Below are positions 1-12,589 of a DNA stretch of 64,000 nucleotides, piece after piece. Source of the DNA: Sambucus nigra (Eukaryota; Streptophyta; Magnoliopsida; Dipsacales; Adoxaceae); the NCBI GenBank assembly GCA_949130495.1, contig OX422223.1, positions 77,250,751 to 77,314,750 of the forward strand, given 5' to 3'. Position numbers and translations under genes: made by a program. The notes below the pieces were generated by a model. The model had not been told where the DNA came from, did no database searches, and saw only the letters and a list, made by a program, of their open reading frames with translations. The stretch's first letter is position 1. Every line of letters starts with the position of its first letter.

Positions 1-1574
1 CTTAGGGTTAATACCAGTAGTAGGGGGACACTATAATACTGAATTAACTTAAGGAATAATTGGGTGACTTCATAAACCTTTGGGATAGGGAAAGGTACTT
101 GAATTTATACGATGAGTGTTATGGCGTTAATTAAATTTACGTATGATATACGGGTTATAAATACAACGTGTGAGACTTGGAATATGGGATGTTTGTATAC
201 CAATACGAACGTAGAAATACTTAGGTTGTGTGAATACCTATTGGATGGATTTTTATGTGTATGACATACCTACCATACTTGCTATCACCGGGAGGTCTTT
301 GAAGGGTATAGTCTTGTCTTAAGGATCCATTCGGGGTGGGGGGGGGGGGGGGGGGGGTCATATATTGGTACCTCAGATCATAGAATCTAAGGAGGACTTA
401 TCTGTGAGTGGATAAGTTTGGGTTATATGGGTGCGTAGGTATGTGCGTGACCCATTACATTGTGGTCCATGTTCACCTCCAGTTTGTGTGTGATTTGTTT
501 TATTACAGTTCCTGGGAGATTCGGAATCAATAGTCCTTATTATATACGTGAGGTACCGGGACTTGATTGCAGAGTATGTACGCATCGTTAGTTTCACCTA
601 TGTGGGGTGCGGTATTAGTATATATTATAATAGTGATATTTATATTCATATATACCGTGTTTATTCTACTGTGTTGTTTAGTAGAGCAGAATGATTATGG
701 AAATATATATTAATTGTGTAAGAACTTAATAGATTAATGAGATACTTGGAATCAATTAACAAAATATGAGTAACTACATAATGTATAGTTCTATTATACG
801 GGCGGGCACAATAGGTTAGTTGTCATAGATGGAGACTGTTAGAATCTAGTTAGATAGGGTAACATAACTAGGAAGGGTAATAATTACACATTAGGTGTGC
901 ACAATAGTTTAGGGGTGAGAATCCCAAGTGATAGCACGTGACTAACATGTATATAATTATCTGGTATTTATGAATTTAAATACTTGTTGGTTTAAACTAT
1001 TTTTGACTCGAGCTCTGACCCGTTTGCTTTCAAATCTATCTTTTTGTTAAACAATTTTTAGGTTCCCGACCACAGGGACGCCAAGCATAGGAGTTCCATT
1101 CATTTGGCGTGCTGAAGCTGTTGTGGAAGTTACATGACCTCACTATTAGACTCCTCCACATTTATCCTTGATTCATTCAGAGTTATTTCCCTTAGACATG
1201 GTATATTGCCCATTCTTATTTAGAGATAGTGGTTTTAGACATTCATTTATATTTCAGTTGTTGGGTTTTATTTCATTTCAGATTATTGTATTTGGGATTT
1301 AGACTGGAAGTGTTTACTCCAGACTCACTTTTATTCATTATGTCATTTTAATTCTTGTGAGATTGTTATTGGATGGTGAATGCTTAGTTAATCATTTAAA
1401 TTGCTTGCATGTTATATTAAAAGACAAAATTTGACATCTGACTTTTAAATACTAGGTGGTTAGTAATTAATAAAAAGTTTTCGACAGTGATGCTAAGAAT
1501 GATCCATCTGGATATTCTGTTTTAAATTTAATAAAAGACTGATCAATCAATATTTATTTAGGCAGGGTTTCACA
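1..1574 (+). repeat. 3' part of a chromoviral LTR (plus orientation), cut by the window edge
   Basis: The stretch ends in a degenerate LTR terminus (1561-1574, ggcagggtttcaca), which matches the inverted start of the minus-strand LTRs in this window. Upstream it shares blocks with them in the same order: a gtgtgcac/gtgagaat block near 890-930, a 'gagctctgacccg' block near 1010, and a 'gtgatgctaagaatga' block near 1488. No primer-binding site follows, so it is a solo or truncated LTR. Its left end lies outside the window. No coding sequence is visible in it. Confidence 0.7.
338..357. repeat. Poly(G) tract, 20 G
   Basis: An uninterrupted run of 20 G inside the LTR fragment. It is probably a slippage-prone homopolymer, and its exact length may be unreliable in the assembly. 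Confidence 0.9.
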
Positions 1575-1673
1575 CTTTAACCCACTTAAACAAATGAGAG
1601 TCCTTGACCCTTCAATTTATCTAACAACTATCCATCTTCACCAGTAATTTTCATTATATCTCCTCAGCATTAG
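1575..1673. other. Short non-element flank left of the nested stack
   Basis: About 99 bp between the left LTR fragment and element B. I recognise nothing coding or repetitive in it. Its last five bases (1669-1673, attag) are the left target-site duplication of element B, paired with attac at 63214-63218. Confidence 0.6.
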
Positions 1674-2560
1674 TGTGACACCCCACCTAATTGAATATAG
1701 GGTGATCAGCCATTTATTCAATTTAAGACAAAGTGTTCGGTTGGTTCATTCTTAGCATCACCGTCTAAATACACTTAGCATTAATAATCACCTAATAAAT
1801 AATTAAGCTAGTGTAAAAATATTTTCCATTTTTAAATTATATCCAACGAATACATTAATAATTTCTAAGTATTAAAACATCAACTATTTACCCTTCAGGG
1901 GAATATAATAAATATTAGATATAACTCAACTGCTGAAATAAATAAGACTGGATAAAACATTTCAGTTCAAAATCTCAAGCCAATAAACCATAAAATACTC
2001 AATCCAACTGAAAGGAACTACTAAAATAAACTGAGTACAATTTCTCTGATAAAACGAATGAGAATGGGCGACACATGCCCTAAATGAAATATCTGAATAT
2101 AACTGAAAGAAATGATAGAGACGTCTAAATGCAGGAACCTGCAACTCTCACAACCACTGCAGCTCGCTAAACAATTCAACCATATAAGTCTGATAACCGT
2201 CAGAGCCCGAGTTATAAAAACATTTGTTTTAGCATGTATTTAAAATCGCAATAAATCAAGTATTATGTGCATGTTAGTTTCGAACTCTCACGTGAGATTC
2301 TCACCTCTCCACAATTGTGCACGCCCAACGTACATCTACTCCAACATAGTTATCTGTAACACTCCCATCTAGGTCATAAACTTATACTTCTAATTATATC
2401 TTGTAAGGATATCCCGTATCGCCCAAACAATACGTTATTAAAATAGTTTATCCCGGATAACTATATTTCATATTCACCATTCTACTAATTAATCTTTTAC
2501 CCAACCAAGATTATTTTATTTATCAAAATTACTATGTCTACTAGTTTCACACAGTCGAAT

Positions 2561-2696
<136 letters not shown>

Positions 2697-3823
2697 CACC
2701 CTTAGGTTAGGACCACTTGGCACAATGCATACTCCGCTATTATGTCCTAGTGCATTGCTCACTGCATGAAGGACTATTGGTTTAATCTCTCACGAACCAT
2801 AAATTCAAATCACAAATATTGGAGGCGAACATATTCCCCAGCCAAATGGGTCCCGCTCATACCTACGCTCCCATTCATCCGCCGATACTATCCTACATCT
2901 TAGATAGAAAGTTCATATGTTCTGGGTACATATCAAATATCCCCCAATGGGCAACACATGATAAGACTGTCCACTACGCAAAAATTTCCTCCTGATAGCA
3001 AGCAGCGTAGGTATGCTATACACTTAATAATAAGCATATAATAAGAATTCTCACATCCAATTAATATCAATAGGCATTCACCCAAACCCGTACATATATT
3101 TTCCATACGTAGTATTTTCTCATTACTACTTATAATATATTTATTTCGATTATTCTCTCTCAAAATTTCCAAGGTTAACTTACCATTCCAATATTTAAAG
3201 TATTATTTCCCAAATGCTTGCCAACAATTATGCATTGTGCCAAAATTCATCAAATATCAGTTTTCCTAACTCAAACTAACTGTGTAACTCGAATTGGGTT
3301 GAAATAGTATTTTTCATATTTTTTAACCTGTCGTTAGAACCTGGCACAATCTCGTTCAAATGAGATTGAGCATTTTCCTTCCCCAAATAGACCTGCTACA
3401 TGTTCAACCATTAACTGTTACGTTTTCACCAGATTTTCAACTCTAAAACCTCTAAATTTCAACCCAAACATAAATCAATCAATTCTAATCATCTTCCTAA
3501 CATCTATATATGTTTTCTAACACTATAACATCATTAAATCATCACTAATCATCAATCAAATTCAAAATCCCCAATTTAATTATCAAGAACCCTAGTTCTC
3601 AATTTATATGCATAACTCTAATTTAAAACCCATATTTAATCAGAATATCATCATAAATTCGTGGACATAATCCTATCTACATGAGGGAATCAAACTGTTA
3701 TCAAATCAGTACTAATTTATGATTAATTCTTCCAAATATTCACCAATATTCATCTTCATATTAATAGGGTAATCACATAGTATAATATTAACAAAAATAT
3801 TCCTAAAGAAAGTAATCGATAAA

Positions 3824-3836
3824 CACTTGCCTCGAT
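3824..3836 (-). promoter_or_regulatory. GC-type splice-donor-like motif, B 3' LTR
   Basis: The minus strand reads cgAG|GCAAGTG, which fits the AG|GCAAGT consensus of plant GC-AG introns. The donor GC is at 3829-3830. The same motif sits at the equivalent place in most chromoviral LTR copies here. Function is inferred. Confidence 0.4.
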
Positions 3837-4535
3837 TAAGATGTTCTGATCCGCTGATGAAATTGGTATAGACTTGTTCCTCGTCTTTCGATCTACGCTT
3901 TGGTGGGATTTGTGGTGTGAGTCCTTGAGTTTTGCATTAAGAACACCTATGGACTCTCCTTCTTCCTCCGTGGTTCTCTCTCTATCTCTCGTAGGGTTAG
4001 AAACTGACAGACTTCCTCTCACCCACTTATACTCCCTTTTATTTTTCTAATTTTCGTCCATATTAATTCCCCAAAAGTCCAAAAGATAAAAATACCCTTT
4101 CTGGGTGTCGGTTTGGCCTGAAAATATTCCATAGTCCAAATAAAATACCCGAGTAGAGTTTTATGACTATCTCGACCCTTCCGGACTCAATGACACACTC
4201 AAAATGACCATACGAGTTACTTAAAAATAATTTACTTCTTTAATCCATTAAATTAGTCCTAACATGATTCACACACGCGTCCTGACTTAATATACCAAAC
4301 TGTCGTATTTCTCACTCTCGATAATTTATATAATTTCATAATTCTATATTACGCATTCACAAGGTAATATTCAATAATTCTCAACAATAAGTATTAACCC
4401 TTGGCACGCTAGTTAATATTTATTTTAATCCAGATTCATTAAAAATTAATTTCTCACATTTTAATTTAATAAATCAAATAAAAATAATAATTTATCCCAT
4501 AATTATTTAATATCATAAAAATACGGAATGTTACA

Positions 4536-4560
4536 TACTTACCCCTAATAATGGAATTTT
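4536..4560 (-). other. Element B polypurine tract and end of internal region
   Basis: On the minus strand, a 'caagacaaaattcc' block is followed by a purine-rich 'attaggggtaagta' run directly before the LTR start. This is the usual 3' end of chromoviral internal regions (compare 26380-26422, 24030-24060 and 44362-44400). Confidence 0.75.
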
Positions 4561-4739
4561 GTCTTGAAACTCAAAAAGTAAAGCATACCTAATAAGAATA
4601 AGCCTGGATATTTCTCGCGTATATCCTCCTCTCGCACCCAAGTAGACTCCTCTACAATATGATTCTCACATTGGATCCGCACAAGTGGAACTACTTTTGA
4701 CCTGAATCTCCTCTCGCTATGGTCTAAGATCTCCATAGG
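4545..4739 (-). pseudogene. Element B chromodomain (end of pol)
   Basis: An open stretch of 63 codons starting near 4736 and ending at a stop at 4545. It reads 'ILDHSERRFRSKVVPLVRIQ', then a short 'VEESTWVRE' block and 'KYPGLF'. This is the pattern of the plant chromovirus C-terminal chromodomain, with aromatic positions partly lost (WxxH is replaced by CENH). In active elements the domain is thought to tether integrase to chromatin marks. It belongs with the integrase upstream at 4740-5830. Confidence 0.75.
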
Positions 4740-5830
4740 TCTCTCCTCATAAGAATTGTCAGGCTACAAGTATATCTCTTCTATTGCAATGTGAGTGTGG
4801 GCCAACTCATCCCAAAAATACCACTATAATGACGAAATGTGGAGAACATCATGAATACGGCGCAAGTGCTCCGGCAACCCAAGTCTGTATGCCAATGGTC
4901 TGATCCTCTCGATAATGAGAAATGGTCCTACGTATCTCGGAGCCAATTTTCCCTTCTTCTCAAACCTCATTACTCCTTTCATAGGAGATACTCGACCTGA
5001 TCCCCCACACTAAATTCCCTGAAGAACTGCTTGGCATTGGCGTAGCTTTTTTGCCTGTCCTGGGCTACCCAAATACGGCTCCTGATCATCTCAATCCTGA
5101 AAAATGTGTCCTGAATCATCTCTGGCCCGAGTAGTATATTATCCCCCACTTCTAGCCAACAAGTGGGAGAATGACAAGGTCTGCCGTATAACGCCTCAAA
5201 TAGGTCCATGCTAATCGTAAACTGATAGGAGTTATTGTATGCGAACTCAACCAGTGGAAGGTACTGATCCCAACCCCTTCCAAAGTCAAGGACACACATG
5301 CACAACATATCCTCCAGCATTTGATTAGTACGCTCAGTCTTCCCATCTATCTGCGGGTGATAAGCCATACTAAACCGTAGCTCGGTACCTATAGTCTCCT
5401 GAAAGCTCTCCCAGAAGCGCGACACAAAAATCTTGTATCTGTCGGACATGATATCCAGGGGCACCCCATGTAACCAAAAATCTCGGCAATAAATAACTGG
5501 TCATACTGTCCCATAGTGTAGTCTGCCCGTACCTGTAGAAAATGAGCTACCTTGGTCAACCGATCCACCACTCCCCATATAGTATCGTGACCCCTCTGTG
5601 ACGTAGGCAACCCAGTGATAAAATCCATGGAAATGCTCTTCCATTTCCACAAAGGGATCTCTAGCGGCTAAAGTAACCCTGATGGTTTCTGATGGTCCAC
5701 CTTTACCAACTGACAGGTGGCACAGTTGGACACAAACTCCGCAATGTCCTTCCTCATACCACTCCACCAGTATTGTCACCTCATATCCTGGTACATCTTA
5801 TCCCCTCCGAGATGTACCACAAATTGAGAC
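4740..5830 (-). pseudogene. Element B integrase
   Basis: Fragments in several frames together cover a Ty3/gypsy integrase. The CC half of the HHCC zinc finger is at about 5700-5730 (CATCQLVK). The catalytic core starts near 5650 with 'MDFITGLPTS', carrying the first acidic residue. The D35E pair lies in the open stretch 4979-5464, with D in 'MSDRYKIF' and E in 'GKTERTNQ', exactly 35 residues apart. The C-terminal region has the 'HRIHDV' block at about 4845-4865. Frame changes near 5460 and 5650 and several stops make it non-functional. Confidence 0.85.
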
Positions 5831-5889
5831 CCATGCGACTATGTCATCATTGCATGACGTAAGTCCTCCGCCTCTAGGACTACTAATAT

Positions 5890-7340
5890 CCCATTAAATT
5901 GCAAACCCCCATATAAACTCAGTGAATAGGACTTTATGCCCTCTGCTAGAAGTCGTATAATATGATCCTGGCAGAACGAATCGGCGGCTTAGTCCTGGAT
6001 CACCCTCGTGACAATCTCTGGAGTGACTGTCATGACGGACATAAAGGATCGGGCCATTGCTTGATGTCCCAGCTCTTTATGTTTCTCCTTCCACGCTTCT
6101 GCCTCCTCACCTACTAGCCTATGGCTCAATGCATCAACAACTATGTTAGCCTTCCCCAGGTGGTACTGTATCTCGAACTAGTAATCTTTCACAAAATTCA
6201 GCCACCTGCGATGACACATGTTCAACTCCCACTGAGTGAACAAGTATTGCAGTGACTTGTGGGATATAAATAGGAGAAATTTCTCCGCCAATAAGTAATG
6301 TATCCAAATCCATAAGGCAAACACGACTGCTTCTAACTCATGTCATGGGTGGGGTAATTCCTCTCATGAGGCTTGAGATTTCAGGAGGCATAAGCTATTG
6401 CTTGATCCTCCTACTGAAGTAATCCACCAAGTCCCTGTAGGGAAGAGTCAGTATACACCAGGTACTCCACTCCTGGTCTAGGTAAGGCAAGAATCGGCGT
6501 CGAAGTCAACTTATCATTTATCCAATCAAAAACCAATTGACAAGCATCATCCCAGATGAATGGAACCACCTTGCGAGTCAAATTTGTCATTGAACCCAAT
6601 ATTTTTTAAAATACTGAATAAATCCTCGATAATACTCGACTGGACCCAGAAAACTCCGTACCTCCTTCGGTGTCGTGGGTTGTCCCCACTTCCTCACTGC
6701 TGAGACTTTGCTAGGATCTACAGATATCCCCCTATCAGATACAATGTGTCCCAAAAACTGTACTTCTCGCTGCCATAATTCACATTTCTCAAATTTGGTG
6801 TGCATCTCATGCTCTCGTAAGGTCTGCAGAACCCTATGTAAGTGCTCGACATGCTCCTCCTCCATGTGGGAGTAAATCAGGATGTCATCTATGAAGATAA
6901 TGACAAATTGATTTAAGAACTCCCTGAATACCCGATTCATCAAGTCCATGAATACAGTTGGAGCATTGGTCAGCCCAAATGGCATAGTCAAGAACTGGTA
7001 AGACCCATATCTCATCAAGAAAATGTTCTTCCACACATCCTGCTCCCTAATGCGTATTTAAGGATACCCGGATCTCAATTTGATCTTTGAGAAGTAGGTT
7101 ACTCCCCTCAGCGGGTCAAATAAGTCATCGATACGAGGCAATGGATATTTATTCTGTATCGTGACTTTACTAAGTTCCCGGTAATCAACACAAAGTCGTA
7201 AGGATCCATCCCTATTCTTCACAAATAGAACTGGAGACCCTCAGGGCGATGTACTTCGACAGATGAAACCCCATCCCAATAACTACTCTATCTAGTCCCG
7301 TAACTCCCTCATTTCAATAGGATCTATACGGTAGGGTGCA
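5890..7340 (-). pseudogene. Element B reverse transcriptase and RNase H
   Basis: The clearest piece is an open stretch at 6587-7036: '[15 protein letters not shown]', '[10 protein letters not shown]' (intact DD pair, codons at 6884-6889), '[11 protein letters not shown]' and '[15 protein letters not shown]'. This covers the palm, thumb and connection of gypsy RT. RNase H follows at 5920-6600 with 'PGVEYLVYTDSSLQGLGGLL' and later 'YHLGKANIVVDALS'. The N-terminal RT block runs to about 7340. Stops and frame changes, for example near 6590 and 6400, disrupt it. Unlike elements C and D, B retains both RT catalytic aspartates. Confidence 0.88.
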
Positions 7341-7344
7341 CGTG

Positions 7345-7988
7345 TTATAGGATGGGTGCCCGGTGTCAAGTCTATCACAAACTCAATCTCCCCACTCGGC
7401 GTAAACCCCAGTATATCCTGAAACACATCAGCCTACTCGCAAACAATCGGAATATAACTAAGTGTAATCTCTACTACCGTAGAGGTCTCCTCTTCTATGT
7501 AATAAAAATGGGTGGACGACCCTCCCTCGGGGCAAGGCGTCGCTACTATGAACATCTCTTAGCTCGAAATAGCGAACACAATACTCCTACTGAAGCAATC
7601 AATCATATCCCTATAAGTGACTAGCCAATCCATTCCAATAATGGCGTCATACTCAGACATATCTAAGACTAGCATATCTGCAGGAAAAATCAGACTCCCA
7701 ATCTCTATACCTACTCCTCATCATATAAAGTGAATCAACGAGCACCTACCCAAAAGTTAGTCTACACATATCAGTGTACTCTTTATTGTGACTAACAACC
7801 ATGTGGCCCGTGCAAAACTAGTGGCTATGAAGGAGTGCGATGCCCCACTATCAAATAAAATGCGCCCCATAGTAATATGGATAAGAAATGTACCCTCAAC
7901 TAAGAGTGGCGCCTGTGGTTCTTCTGCCTGGTGGACATTATAAACACGTCCTTACTGTAACTATCCCTGCTGAGTCGGGGGTACAGGT
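7345..7988 (-). pseudogene. Element B protease region
   Basis: The minus strand reads 'ILFDSGASHSFI' with the aspartic-protease triad DSG at 7844-7852. This is the usual retropepsin signature of plant chromoviruses. The reading frame is broken downstream toward RT. On the gag side the region stops at 7988, where element A is inserted. The gag half continues at 30432. Confidence 0.75.
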
Positions 7989-8285
7989 TGTAATACCCCG
8001 TGATTTTTAGGACTAAGAACTTAATTTATTTGGGATAAATACAAATTTATTTGAATTAGAGAATTTTAAAATTTGGCAATTGAGGTAAAAATTTGAGGAT
8101 GGTATATAGTAATTTGGATGACAATTCTGAGGGCGCAGTTGATTCCAGATGGGTCAAGATAGCCAAAATAATTTTCCATGGGTTTTATTTCGGTTTCAAA
8201 TTATTTTAAGTTAGTTTGACTCGAATTGCAGTAAGTCATTTAAAGTGTGTATTGTCATTTAAAGTTGGGTATTTTGGAGAAAAGG

Positions 8286-8293
8286 TTTATAAA
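8286..8293 (+). promoter_or_regulatory. Putative TATA box, element A 5' LTR
   Basis: tttataaa, conserved at 26685-26692 in the 3' LTR and followed in both by an AG-rich leader (agagagag...). The position suits an LTR promoter, with transcription starting about 30 bp downstream. The activity is inferred. Confidence 0.5.
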
Positions 8294-8445
8294 GCCTATA
8301 GGAGATGATGATATGATTCTTGAGATTAAGAGAGAGGGAGAGAAATCCCAAGAGAGAGAGAGAAGAGTAAAGGAAGAAGAGAGAGGAGAATATCTTGGGG
8401 ATTTCGGCCAACCGCGATCTCGAGGAAGATTCAACCTCTACAACA

Positions 8446-8457
8446 TTGAGGCAAGTG
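8446..8457 (+). promoter_or_regulatory. GC-type splice-donor-like motif, A 5' LTR
   Basis: ttgAG|GCAAGTG with the donor GC at 8451-8452. It is repeated at 26857-26858 (A 3' LTR) and 55863-55864 (LTR F). A possible acceptor lies at 19088-19089, just before gag. Confidence 0.45.
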
Positions 8458-8742
8458 ATTAATCTTACTAAATAATTTATGTGTGTAATTTACTTCATGA
8501 TTTGGGGATTAAATTTTGGATTTTGGGTTATTATGTCAAAAACCTAGATTTTTGGTTAAATCTTGTATTTGAGGTGTGGGTATATGGATTTGAGGCCTTA
8601 TAATTAGTGAGGTAGAAATATAATGAGTGTTAATGTTAGAAAAATGTTTGAGTTGAAGATTGGTAGTTGAAAAATAATATATTTGGGTTTTGGAAATTTT
8701 GGTGTTGGAGAAAATAAGCCATTTTTGTAACTGTTGAACATG

Positions 8743-8925
8743 CTGAATCGATTCGTCCCCTTTTCGAATCGATTCAGAATGTTGCAGACTTACATTTTTG
8801 AGTGACCAAATCGATTTGGGCCCAAATCGAATCAATTTGGCTAAGGACAGGCTCACAGGTTGTTTGGACCGAATCGATTCGCATAAGGGGCAAATTGATT
8901 CGTCTTTGGAACCGAATCGATTCGG
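8743..8925 (+). repeat. Palindrome cluster CGAATCGATTCG in A 5' LTR
   Basis: Six to eight intact or degenerate copies of the 12-bp self-complementary unit cgaatcgattcg, spaced about 10-45 bp apart. Equivalent clusters are at 27147-27327, 56154-56337 and 22937-23127. Confidence 0.9.
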
Positions 8926-9664
8926 AAACTGGGATGTTTGTGGAGTTTTTCTATAATGGATTCTACTCCGTTTCGATTGGGTTTATCAATTTGAAACATT
9001 CTCACATGATGTGATCGTGGGGACATATCAAGCTAGTTTGGAAACATATATACATATGTATTGGAGTTTGTCGCGTCGATGTAGTGGGGAATTTCATTAG
9101 GGATGCGAGTCCTATTTTGATATTATAAGTGAGTAATATATGATGTAGGGCTGAGGAATCTTTGTGGAAGTTGTGAAGGTATGGCGTGAAATTGTTAGGC
9201 TGATTTTTGTGTCGAATCCTTCTAGCGATATGATTTTATTTTGATATGATTGGTAGACCAATGAGAGAGAGGTCGTACATCCTTATTGATGATTAACTTA
9301 GGATTAAATAAAAAATGTGATATTGTTAAGGGTTCACATGATTAACTGAACCAAAATCTTAGTTTGGAAGAATTAACTAGATTACCGACTAATAGTTATT
9401 TGTGTACTTATGTATAGTGATTGATACAGATGTTCGATTTTGAGATAGTATCCATAATATTGGATATATTGGGAGACTATTCATATCATAGGTGAAATGG
9501 ATAATTATGTTTCAAGTGAGAGACCGTATTATTAAAAGGCATTGGGAAGGTAATGCGTCGGTTAGTATAATGAATGTTATATACTTATAGACGAATTCAT
9601 TCTATTTTTTTATACATACAAACGGAAGATAGTATGTATGTGTATATATATATATATATATATA

Positions 9665-9694
9665 CTAGCGGAATGCCCGTGCTTGAAGGCACGG
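9665..9694 (-). other. Helitron 3' terminal hairpin and CTAG end
   Basis: Stem CCGTGC/GCACGG (9677-9682 and 9689-9694) with a 6-nt loop. After a short spacer, the minus strand ends in CTAG (9665-9668, read on the opposite strand) next to T. This is the CTRR-T rule of Helitrons. Confidence 0.8.
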
Positions 9695-10109
9695 AGAAAA
9701 TTTTCAAAAGACGTAATCGCAAAACGACAAAATTTTTCAAAATATGTAACTGCAAAACAACAAAAATTTCGTTCCCCGACAAAACAAAGTATAATTTTAA
9801 AAAATTTGGCCGTAATACATTTATTTATAGGACTATCTGCCCTGTTTAACAAATAATAAATAGTCCAACAACGTATATCTCAACGACAACAATATACCAA
9901 ATCTTCAAAATAATAAGTCAATCACTCATGTTCATAAACTTATCTATGTTTACCAATAACAATATACAAAATGTGCAAAAACTAAAAACAGTAAATAACT
10001 ACTGATTTATAGAACTATCCACCATATTTAAGACAAAAATATCCCAACAATAGGTCAGGTAGTCCTAATCCCAAAAACACCGATTATAATATGGTTTCAA
10101 TAGTCTTAT

Positions 10110-10553
10110 ATGAAAAAAAGAAACTCGCAATTGCATAAAATTGATTCTCAAGAAGATATAAGAATTAGTCAGTTAGTTGGGGAATCCACATTTTCCAGCA
10201 TATGTAGGATTATTAAGTATCCAATGGGTCAGGTATCGGCTAGAGTCGATGGAAGATTTATGTTGTTTGAGAGTCGTACAATTCTTATCTATCTAGCTTG
10301 TGCATCTCCTAGAGTTGCAGATCATTGGTATCCATTTGATCCATTCAAAAGAGCCAAGATTAACTCAGTCTTGGATTGTCATCACTCCAATTTGAGTCGT
10401 GGTGCCACTTCTCTTATTTTCAATTCAGTACTTGCACCTTTGGTGAGCCTCCTAATGAATCTGCAAGCAACTTCTGTGAGTGAAATTATGCAAGGGGAGT
10501 ATCGGTTTTCACTGGGAAGCTTGCAACCATCCATAGCGGATCCCATATTCTAG
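10110..10553 (+). pseudogene. Captured fragment of a theta-class glutathione S-transferase gene
   Basis: An open stretch of 147 codons. From about residue 10 to the end it resembles plant GST theta, a glutathione-conjugating or peroxidase enzyme. The N-terminal thioredoxin-like part has 'PMGQV', 'VDGRFMLFESRTILIYLA' and 'VADHWYPFDPFKRAKI'. The start of the helical C-terminal domain has 'SVLDCHHSNLSRGA' and 'SLGSLQPSIAD'. The family is about 240-250 aa, so both the first part (catalytic Ser region) and the last third are missing. Several family-conserved residues are changed (for example W to C before HH). It lies antisense to the Helitron. Best explained as a transduplicated, decaying gene piece. 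Confidence 0.85.
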
Positions 10554-11110
10554 TCGTAATCCAACTCCAATTCTTGTCGTAAGTTAAGAAAATTCACACT
10601 TTTACCCCCATTTGCTGTAGAACCTGAAAAATATAGAGATAACTTTAGATTGGATATTTCATTAATCAAACACGACACAACTTCAATATTTCATTAATCA
10701 AAACAACAAAACATAATGTTATCAACAAAACAGATATTAGTGTCAGTGCACAATTATTTAACTAATATGCACTCATAAGTGACCAACACATCATGTGTAT
10801 GGAGAGAAATTGAAGTTAAAAAACTAATATCTTAACTCTATATCGGATTTTTTTATTAGACATAAGTAAAAGAGACCTAAGAGGGAAAATATATGAACAA
10901 ATAACTGTTAACCAAGGCATACCGCATATGGATATATTGAGTTGTCATTGTTGAAAGCATTGTAAGGTATCGATTGATTGCACCTTGACATGGCCTGAAT
11001 ATCAAATCAAGAAAAATTATTCTTAACCAAGGCATACCACACATAAGAAATCCCAAGTAAATGAGGGAATTAGAAACATATTTGATGCCAAGAAGATTAG
11101 TCTTAATCGA

Positions 11111-11309
11111 TTGATTACTCCCGTCGTATTTGGAGCATGTTCTTGCGCTTTTCTGATAATGTTCACAACATCCATCCGGAGCTATGAAGCTTCTATATAG
11201 TTTGACATCATAAGAGTCTTGAAAGATTTCTTGAGGGGAGGAGAAGGTGGGACCCTTGAGGAGTTTGCAGCAAGCACCGCAGCCCTCTACGCACTGCCAG
11301 ATTGGATCA
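11111..11309 (-). pseudogene. Captured fragment of a CxxCxxCC (YkgJ-like) zinc/iron-chelating domain gene
   Basis: The minus strand is open for about 66 codons and reads 'DPIWQCVEGCGACCKLLKGP', then 'SPQEIFQDSYDVKLYRSF', 'APDGCCEHYQKSARTCSKYD'. The cysteine cluster CxxxCxxCC, followed by the 'DGxC..Y....RTCSxY' block, matches the N-terminal part of plant proteins with the putative zinc- or iron-chelating CxxCxxCC domain. Function in plants is poorly known. The frame stays open upstream to about 11380 (a Thr/Pro-rich stretch that could be a transit-peptide end). It is a fragment, lacking the rest of the domain, and lies inside the Helitron in the Helitron's own orientation. Confidence 0.72.
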
Positions 11310-12361
11310 TTTTTTTGGGTACTGAAGCCAAGGGTAGTGGTGGTCTTGGGGAGTTGGTTTTTCGTTGGGGTGTTTGAGGATGGCCTCTATCTCTGAGCGA
11401 CCGTACATGCTTGCCATTTTATGCCAAAAACCTGCTTGATTTTTTTCTTGCCAAAGACCATTCCTTAATAACTCACAAAGACCATTCCTTATTAACTCCA
11501 AGACCTGCTTGTATTTTGCAGCAAAGCCCTGCTTATCTTCTTTTTTTAGCCTACTTCCCCTTTTGGACCTACTTGCGTCCCAAATAAGTCCTGCTTGTTA
11601 TCATTTTTTTTTCTAAGAAAAGAACTACTTAATAAAAGATATATATGATTGAATGAAAAAAAAATATAGAAACTACTATAAAAATGTATATACACTAAAA
11701 ACTAAAGCATTAAGAATCGAAACCTTAAATTTGTTTTACGGAGTACATCTCGGTACTAACCCATTTTTCCATACTGTGCCTCCTATAAAATAACAAAGAA
11801 AAACCAAACCTAATTAATACTTGAAGTTTTCAAAAAGTAGCAAATGCGTTGTGTCTGGTGCCCTTGGAATTCATGTGAGTTGTGTCTAGTGTACCTCCGC
11901 AGCAAAAGCGCCCAATTTCACAATAGCATCAGCAATGCCCAAAGCAGGGGTCTGCATTTCACAACAGCATCAGCAGCACCCAATTTCACAATAGCATTAG
12001 GCTAATATGATTCTAAATAGACTTATATATGCAATGTTCTTCAGAAATTGAAGTTATGTAAGTAGACGCTCAAATTCAAATTGAGTCCCGGGTGAAGCAA
12101 ATATGGCTTGCTGCTTCTATTCTTGGAGCATTTGGCCGAGATAAAAAACTTCCTAGCAACTGTTGAAATGACCCAAGCAACCCACACCGCAAATATTAAC
12201 CAAATGGATGCAATGCAAATCGAAAGGGCAAGTATTCTCATGCAGTTACAGGATGTGATTAATGAAGCGGGGAGAAGATAGCACCTTGATCAGGAAGCAG
12301 GCTAAGCAACAAAATCTGATTTTGAGGCTCAAGAAACAATACTCACAATGTTGAATAGCAG

Positions 12362-12589
12362 AGGCCTTCAAATGACGCAGGATGTGAACAGGACACTTCT
12401 GACTTCGAGTGCAATCACAACAAACCAGATCCCTTCTTTGGCCTCAGGAACTACCTCCCAAACGATGATTCGTACATCGTCAGGACAAATGTCCCTAAGC
12501 TAGTGGGAAATCTGCAAACTCTAACGTCAGGTTCGTCTGTTGAAGCACTTGGGAAATCCACCCTTGTTAAGAAAGAAAATAATCCATAA
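12362..12589 (+). pseudogene. Unidentified coding-like fragment inside the Helitron
   Basis: A 76-codon open stretch ending in TAA at 12587. It has balanced codon and residue use unlike its surroundings and includes 'DPFFGLRNYLPNDDSYIVRT' and 'VPKLVGNLQTLTSGSSVEAL'. There is no start codon at a sensible place. Upstream, 12120-12290 in another frame reads like a helical segment ('MDAMQIERASILMQLQDVIN'). I do not recognise the source gene. By analogy with the neighbouring pieces it is probably another captured exon. Confidence 0.4.

Noticed and set aside
7352..7624. 90-aa plus-strand ORF in element B
   Set aside because: It is the reverse of the protease/RT linker. The minus-strand frame has the recognisable protease signature.
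8300..8400. AG-rich stretch as a separate microsatellite or gene
   Set aside because: It recurs at the same place in all A-type LTRs and, inverted, in G. It is best seen as the transcribed LTR leader.
10110..10553. Intact GST-theta gene
   Set aside because: It lacks the N-terminal catalytic part and the last third of the protein and sits inside a Helitron in an LTR, so it is a fragment.
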